A DNA stretch of 10,825 nucleotides from Eubacterium sp. (GTDB lineage Bacteria; Bacillota; Clostridia; Lachnospirales; Lachnospiraceae): NCBI GenBank assembly GCA_017445525.1, contig JAFSTZ010000221.1, forward strand, positions 1-10,825. The letters run 5' to 3'. Position numbers and translations under genes: made by a program. Numbering within the stretch: position 1 is the first letter of the stretch; every line of letters starts with the position of its first letter. The notes beneath the pieces are model-generated. The model searched no databases, had not been told where the DNA came from, and was given only the letters and a program-made list of their open reading frames with translations. Shown here piece after piece: positions 6,184 through 10,825 of the stretch.

Positions 6184-6798
6184 ATGCCACTTGTACCTTA
6201 CGTCATCGAGCAGACAAGCCGGGGTGGCGAGCGCTCATATGACATCTATTCAAGACTTTTAAAAGAAAGGATCGTCTTTCTGGGAGACGAAGTCACTGAT
6301 CAGACGGCAAGTCTGGTAGTTGCCCAGATGCTCTTCCTCGAGAGCGAGGATCCGAAAAAGGATATACAGTTCTATATAAACAGTCCGGGCGGATCTGTCA
6401 CTGCAGGCATGGCTATCTATGATACCATGAATTATGTAAAGTGTGATGTTTCTACTATCTGTATCGGTCTCGCTGCAAGCATGGGGGCATTTCTCCTCTC
6501 AAGCGGAGCCAAGGGAAAGCGCTATGCACTCCCCAACTCGGAGGTTATGATCCACCAGCCTTCAGGTGGAGCCAGAGGACAGGCTACCGAGATCAAGATC
6601 GTCGCAGAGAACATACTGAAGACAAAAGACAGACTGAACAAAATCCTTGCAGCAAACACCGGACAGCCGGTAGAGAAGGTTGCCGAGGATACCGAGAGAG
6701 ATAATTTCATGGATGCAGAGGAAGCTCTTGCATACGGACTGATCGATGAGATCATCACATCCAGAGCAGACGCTGACGAAAACGAAAAGGAAGATTGA
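6184..6798 (+). CDS. clpP: ATP-dependent Clp protease proteolytic subunit ClpP
   Basis: ClpP is the serine peptidase that forms two stacked heptameric rings and degrades proteins fed in by ClpX or ClpC-type unfoldases. The 204-residue protein begins [12 protein letters not shown] and shows the catalytic triad: Ser99 in GLAASMGAF, His124 in VMIHQPSGG, and Asp173 in [18 protein letters not shown] (65-75) forms the oxyanion/substrate strand. Its N-terminal axial-loop region reads [10 protein letters not shown], with one glycine more than the familiar TSRGERSYD/TNRGERAYD, which shifts the triad numbering by one. The tail after residue 193 is short and acidic. clpX starts 1 bp after the stop, with its ribosome binding site inside the end of clpP, so the two are almost certainly co-translated. 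No CtsR or CIRCE site was found in the 56-bp gap after tig. Confidence 0.97.
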   Translation: MPLVPYVIEQTSRGGERSYDIYSRLLKERIVFLGDEVTDQTASLVVAQMLFLESEDPKKDIQFYINSPGGSVTAGMAIYDTMNYVKCDVSTICIGLAASMGAFLLSSGAKGKRYALPNSEVMIHQPSGGARGQATEIKIVAENILKTKDRLNKILAANTGQPVEKVAEDTERDNFMDAEEALAYGLIDEIITSRADADENEKED

Positions 6799-6799
6799 C

Positions 6800-8143
6800 A
6801 TGAGTAGACAAAAACCTTTGTTCCGATGCACTTTTTGTGGAAAAACAGAAAACCAGGTGATCAAACTCATCGCAGGCCCGGGCGGCATATTTATATGTGA
6901 TGAATGTGTAGATCTCTGCAATGAGATCCTGGAAGAATCGGAACAAGATGAGTTCGCCTTTGAACTCGACAATGACACTGACATAAACCTCCTCAAGCCT
7001 CGTGAGATAAAAGAGTTTCTCGATGAATACGTAGTCGGACAGGAGGCTGCCAAAAAGGCGCTGTCAGTTGCCGTATATAACCATTATAAGCGGATCCTGT
7101 CCGGTAGAGATCTGGATGTGGAACTCCAGAAAAGCAACATCCTCATGGTTGGTCCCACAGGCTCAGGTAAGACCTATCTTGCGCAAACGCTTGCGAAAAT
7201 ACTCAACGTACCTTTCGCGATCGCAGATGCAACTACACTTACCGAAGCAGGTTATGTGGGCGAGGATGTGGAGAATATACTCCTCAAGATCATACAGGCG
7301 GCAGACTATAATATCGAGCGTGCCGAGCACGGTATCATTTATCTGGATGAGATCGACAAGATAACGAAAAAAGCAGAGAATGTGTCGATAACCAGAGATG
7401 TGTCGGGCGAGGGAGTACAGCAGGCATTACTGAAAATCCTCGAGGGGACCGAGGCATCCGTACCTCCCCAGGGCGGGCGCAAGCATCCCCAGCAGGAGTT
7501 TTTCCACATAAATACCGAAAACATATTATTTATATGCGGAGGAGCCTTCGACGGACTCGACAAGATCATCTCACATCGTATCGACCGCAAGTCCATCGGT
7601 TTCGGTGCCGAGATAGCGGATCCTACCGAGCAGAATGTCGGTGAGCTGTTTGCACAGGTGATGCCGGAGGACTTTGTAAAGTTCGGACTGATACCGGAGT
7701 TCATAGGCCGCGTGCCCGTCACCGTTTCTCTCGATCTTCTGGACGAGGAAGCACTGATGGAGATCCTCGTGAGACCGAAAAACGCCATCACAAAGCAGTA
7801 TAAAAAGCTTATGGAGCTCGACGGCATAAAACTCGAGTATGAGGAGGACGCACTCAGAGAGGTTGCGAGACTCTCCAACGAGAGAAAAACCGGTGCCAGA
7901 GGACTCAGAGCGATCTTAGAGACAGCCATGATGGATGCGATGTTCGACCTTCCGACGAGAGATGATGTCGACAAATGCATCATCACAAAGGGAGCCATAG
8001 ACGGTGACGAGGATGCCAAGCTCATCGGAGACGACGGAAAAGAGCTGAAGCTTACCGACTCTTCAAAGCAGACTCTCGCCATAACGGATAAAAAGAAAGT
8101 AAAGAAAAACAAGGATAAAACAACCGAGGAAGAAAGCGCATGA
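6800..8143 (+). CDS. clpX: ClpX, AAA+ unfoldase subunit of ClpXP
   Basis: ClpX forms a hexameric ring that recognises tagged substrates, unfolds them with ATP and threads them into ClpP. The 447-residue protein starts with a zinc-binding domain (Cys10, Cys13, Cys33, Cys36). Then come Walker A GPTGSGKT (118-125), pore loop 1 GYVGED (151-156), Walker [10 protein letters not shown] (179-187) and pore loop 2 RKH (227-229). The ClpP-docking IGF loop is at 266-268, the arginine-finger region EFIGR at 300-304 and sensor 2 GARGLR at 365-370. The C-terminus has a Lys-rich, then acidic extension (about 430-447) beyond the usual length near 420. The zinc-domain loop (GPGGIF) is one residue longer than in E. 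coli or B. subtilis. The ATG at 6800 is chosen over an upstream in-frame ATG at 6746 because it is 1 bp after clpP, has AAGGAA 7-8 nt before it and gives the family N-terminus. It overlaps lon by 4 bp (ATGA). Confidence 0.97.
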   Translation: MSRQKPLFRCTFCGKTENQVIKLIAGPGGIFICDECVDLCNEILEESEQDEFAFELDNDTDINLLKPREIKEFLDEYVVGQEAAKKALSVAVYNHYKRILSGRDLDVELQKSNILMVGPTGSGKTYLAQTLAKILNVPFAIADATTLTEAGYVGEDVENILLKIIQAADYNIERAEHGIIYLDEIDKITKKAENVSITRDVSGEGVQQALLKILEGTEASVPPQGGRKHPQQEFFHINTENILFICGGAFDGLDKIISHRIDRKSIGFGAEIADPTEQNVGELFAQVMPEDFVKFGLIPEFIGRVPVTVSLDLLDEEALMEILVRPKNAITKQYKKLMELDGIKLEYEEDALREVARLSNERKTGARGLRAILETAMMDAMFDLPTRDDVDKCIITKGAIDGDEDAKLIGDDGKELKLTDSSKQTLAITDKKKVKKNKDKTTEEESA

Positions 8144-10452
8144 GCGAAGAAGTAACAAACAGCATACCCATACTGCCGCTGCGTGACATCGTAGTGCTGC
8201 CGGGTATGCTTATACATCTGGATATAAATCGTGAGATATCAAAACTCGCTGTGAGAAAGGCCATGGACGGAGACGGCATGGTCCTTATCATCGCGCAGCG
8301 GGATCCCGGAGTAGATGTTCCGGGTTACAATGATCTCTTTGAGGTAGGCGTCCTGGCAAAAATCCGTCAGGAGGTCAGACTGAAGGAGCGCGTTATCAGG
8401 ATCATGGTCTCCACAAAAAGTCGCGCAACGCTCCTCTCGGTCACACAAACCAAGCCATACGTGGCGGGCGAATACGTCCCCATCGGTTCAGACGACTCGG
8501 ATATCGGAAGTGTGGAAGCCGAAGCGATGATGCGCAATCTGAGAGAGGTTTATGATGAGTATCTTACCGAGAATCCCAGAGCCTCCAGATCTTCGCTTGA
8601 TAAGATAAAAGAGACTGAATCTCTGTCTGTTTTGATCGATGTTATCGCTATGCAGGTACCTATCAGTTTCGACAAAAGACAAGAGATACTGTCCTGTATA
8701 GAAACTCTGAAAAGATATGAACTCCTCACGGAATATCTCCTCGAAGAAGTAAATATCTACAAGATCAGAGAAGAATATCGAAGCAAATTACAAGAGGAGT
8801 TTTCACGCAATCAAAAAGAGTATTTCTTACGAGAGCAGATGCGTGTCATCAAAAATGAACTTGGTGACGGCGACAACGAAGACCCCTCAGAGAAATATGA
8901 AAAAGCTCTTGCCGAACTCGAATGCTCGGACGAGATTAAGGAAGCCATAGAAAAAGAGATCAAACATCTCCAGCATATCCCACACAGCTCTGCAGAGTAT
9001 ACCACATCCGAGGACTACATAGACACTCTTCTGTCTCTGCCCTGGGATCATGCTTGTGAAGAGAAAACAGATATAAAACATGCCGAGCAGATCCTCGAGG
9101 AGGATCACTACGGACTGGACAAAGTCAAAGAAAGGATCCTGGAGTTCCTCGCAGTTAGAACGCTCACCAAGAAGAGCAATGCCACTATAGTATGTCTGGT
9201 AGGTCCTCCGGGAACCGGAAAAACCTCTATAGCAAAGTCAGTAGCCAGAGCACTTGACAAACCGTATGTCAGGATAAGCCTCGGAGGTGTAAGAGACGAG
9301 GCGGAGATCCGCGGACACAGAAGAACCTACGTCGGAGCCATGCCGGGAAGGCTGATCGATGCACTCAAACGTGCCAAGGTCAAGAACCCTCTTATCCTTC
9401 TGGATGAGATAGACAAGGTAGGAAAGGATTACAGAGGCGACACCTCCTCTGCGCTTTTGGAGGCACTGGATCCGGAGCAGAACGTAGCATTCAAAGATCA
9501 CTATGTGGATCTGCCAACGGACCTGTCAGAGGTTTTATTTATCTGCACAGCCAACTCCACAGACACCATAGAGAGACCTCTCATGGATCGTATGGAGGTT
9601 ATCAGGATAGCCGGATATACCGAAAACGAAAAGCTGCACATAGGCAAAGACTATCTGGTAAGTAAGCAGATCGCCAAAAACGGCCTTATGAAAAAGCAGC
9701 TCAACATCTCCGATTCTACTCTCAAAAAGATCATAAGCGGCTATACAAGAGAGGCCGGCGTCAGAGAGTTTGAAAGACAGATAGAGAAGATCTGTCGCAA
9801 ATCTGCGAAGATGATCCTGGAAGATGAGGAGATAAAACTTCCGATAAGAGTAACCGGAAAGAACCTTCCTGACTTCCTCGGCAAGAGGAAATATCGCGAC
9901 AATCCGGCCAACAAAAAAGATGACATAGGCATCGTCAGAGGACTGGCTTGGACCGAGGTCGGAGGAGACACTCTCGAGATAGAAGTAAACACCATGCCCG
10001 GTGAAGGAAACTTAAAGCTCACCGGACAACTAGGTGATGTGATGAAGGAATCAGCCCAGATCGCGCTCTCTCTGGTGCGCTCCATGCTGCCAAAGGAAGA
10101 TGAGTTTTTCAAAACACATGACTTTCATCTGCATGTGCCGGAGGGCGCAGTCCCGAAAGACGGTCCATCGGCCGGAGTCACCATGTCGACTGCGATATAC
10201 TCCGCAGTTACAGGTAAAAAAGTCAGGGCAAAGACAGCCATGACCGGTGAGATCACTCTGAGAGGACGTGTCCTGCCGATAGGAGGCCTCAAGGAAAAAC
10301 TTCTCGCCGCAAGACTTGCAGGGATGGACACTGTCATGGTACCGGAGGAAAACCGCGTAGACGTCGAAGAGCTGGAGGAAGAGATCACCGAAGGTCTCGA
10401 TATCATCTTTGTACACAAGCTTGATGAGATACTGAAACACGTACTTGTATAA
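8140..10452 (+). CDS. lon: ATP-dependent protease LonA
   Basis: Lon is a homohexameric AAA+ protease with unfoldase and peptidase in one chain; it clears misfolded and some regulatory proteins in the cytosol. The 770-residue protein has the usual LonA length and order. The N-terminal LON substrate-binding domain (about 8-205) opens with [15 protein letters not shown] coiled-coil helical region follows (about 205-300). The AAA+ module carries Walker A GPPGTGKT (355-362) and Walker [10 protein letters not shown] (418-426). The C-terminal protease domain (about 595-770) has catalytic Ser677 in PKDGPSAG and Lys720 in GGLKEK, 43 residues apart as in E. coli Lon. There is no transmembrane insert, so this is LonA rather than LonB. 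The ATG overlaps the clpX stop by 4 bp and engB begins 10 bp after the stop. All catalytic residues are present. Confidence 0.98.
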   Translation: MSEEVTNSIPILPLRDIVVLPGMLIHLDINREISKLAVRKAMDGDGMVLIIAQRDPGVDVPGYNDLFEVGVLAKIRQEVRLKERVIRIMVSTKSRATLLSVTQTKPYVAGEYVPIGSDDSDIGSVEAEAMMRNLREVYDEYLTENPRASRSSLDKIKETESLSVLIDVIAMQVPISFDKRQEILSCIETLKRYELLTEYLLEEVNIYKIREEYRSKLQEEFSRNQKEYFLREQMRVIKNELGDGDNEDPSEKYEKALAELECSDEIKEAIEKEIKHLQHIPHSSAEYTTSEDYIDTLLSLPWDHACEEKTDIKHAEQILEEDHYGLDKVKERILEFLAVRTLTKKSNATIVCLVGPPGTGKTSIAKSVARALDKPYVRISLGGVRDEAEIRGHRRTYVGAMPGRLIDALKRAKVKNPLILLDEIDKVGKDYRGDTSSALLEALDPEQNVAFKDHYVDLPTDLSEVLFICTANSTDTIERPLMDRMEVIRIAGYTENEKLHIGKDYLVSKQIAKNGLMKKQLNISDSTLKKIISGYTREAGVREFERQIEKICRKSAKMILEDEEIKLPIRVTGKNLPDFLGKRKYRDNPANKKDDIGIVRGLAWTEVGGDTLEIEVNTMPGEGNLKLTGQLGDVMKESAQIALSLVRSMLPKEDEFFKTHDFHLHVPEGAVPKDGPSAGVTMSTAIYSAVTGKKVRAKTAMTGEITLRGRVLPIGGLKEKLLAARLAGMDTVMVPEENRVDVEELEEEITEGLDIIFVHKLDEILKHVLV

Positions 10453-10462
10453 GGATCATCAG

Positions 10463-10825
10463 ATGAAGATAACCGATGTAAAACTTGATACAGTCTGCGG
10501 AGTCACAAGCAAACTCCCGGAGCATGATATCCCCGAGGTAGCCTTCTGGGGAAGATCAAATGTCGGCAAGTCCTCTCTTCTGAACAGACTGTGGGGGAGA
10601 AAAGGGCTCGCCAGGACATCCTCCGAACCGGGAAAGACACAGACGATAAACTACTATCTGACGGAGATCAGGATTAAAAATGAGGTGCAGGCGGACGACC
10701 TCGACGAGATCCAATCCGATCCTATCAGTGCCAAAAATACTGAACCGGCCGTCGATAGACTTTGCAGCCTCTACATGGTTGATCTGCCCGGATACGGATA
10801 TGCAAAAACATCCAGAGAGAATACA
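10463..10825 (+). CDS. engB: Ribosome-biogenesis GTPase EngB/YsxC/YihA (partial)
   Basis: EngB is a small TrmE-Era-EngA-EngB-family GTPase needed for late assembly of the 50S subunit. The first 121 codons are visible; the right edge cuts the gene. G1 (P-loop) GRSNVGKSS spans 30-38 and the G2 region [10 protein letters not shown] spans 56-65 after the family marker ARTSSE. G3 DLPGYGYAK spans 107-115. G4 (TKAD-type) and G5 lie beyond the window. Between NYY (63-65) and DLPG (107-110) there are 41 residues, whereas B. subtilis YsxC (recalled) has about 9. The extra stretch is hydrophilic, acidic and in frame, with conserved motifs on both sides. Trp29 before the P-loop is also unusual where Ala or Val is common. 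AAGGA (10451-10455) overlaps the lon stop, 7 nt before the ATG. This placement after lon is the usual Firmicutes arrangement. Confidence 0.95.
   Translation, partial: MKITDVKLDTVCGVTSKLPEHDIPEVAFWGRSNVGKSSLLNRLWGRKGLARTSSEPGKTQTINYYLTEIRIKNEVQADDLDEIQSDPISAKNTEPAVDRLCSLYMVDLPGYGYAKTSRENT

Noticed and set aside
7339..8217. 292-codon minus-strand frame opposite clpX
   Set aside because: It is antisense to clpX; the Ser-rich, low-information composition is typical of a reverse-frame shadow.

Overview
The window looks like chromosomal core sequence from a Gram-positive Clostridia, most likely a Lachnospiraceae-type gut anaerobe. This is inferred from protein style (ClpP, ClpX, Lon, GlmM and RecJ all read as Firmicutes/Clostridia forms), from the gene order tig-clpP-clpX-lon-engB, from strong AGGAG-type ribosome binding sites and from moderate GC content with AT-rich gaps. 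The genus cannot be fixed by eye.

Layout. Positions 1-897 (minus strand) hold the N-terminal 299 codons of a family 2 glycosyltransferase that runs off the left edge. A 114-bp AT-rich gap with a 16-bp direct repeat separates it from recJ (1012-2910, minus strand, GTG start). Next is a 414-bp gene-free region (2911-3324) between the divergent genes recJ and glmM. From left to right it holds a roughly 110-nt recJ leader with competing hairpins, a recJ promoter, a 189-bp highly folded palindromic element (3063-3251) and a glmM promoter. On the plus strand follow glmM (3325-4704), tig (4802-6127), clpP (6184-6798), clpX (6800-8143), lon (8140-10452) and the first 121 codons of engB/ysxC (10463 to the right edge).

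How the genes work together. tig, clpP, clpX and lon form a compact protein-quality-control cluster: trigger factor receives nascent chains at the ribosome, ClpX unfolds substrates into ClpP, and LonA is a self-contained AAA+ protease. EngB is a GTPase for large-subunit ribosome assembly and is a usual neighbour of lon. clpP-clpX are 1 bp apart, clpX-lon overlap by 4 bp, and lon-engB are 10 bp apart, so clpP to engB is very likely one transcript with translational coupling, possibly including tig. GlmM makes glucosamine-1-phosphate for peptidoglycan and is probably separately promoted. RecJ is the 5'-3' single-strand exonuclease of recombination and repair.

The most unusual item is the 189-bp element at 3063-3251. 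It has perfect 12-bp terminal inverted repeats enclosing two long hairpin arms, so it can fold as a branched cloverleaf. It fills the gap between the two divergent promoters, stopping 7-8 bp short of each -35 box. A second oddity is an extra segment of about 30 residues in EngB between the G2 and G3 GTPase motifs.
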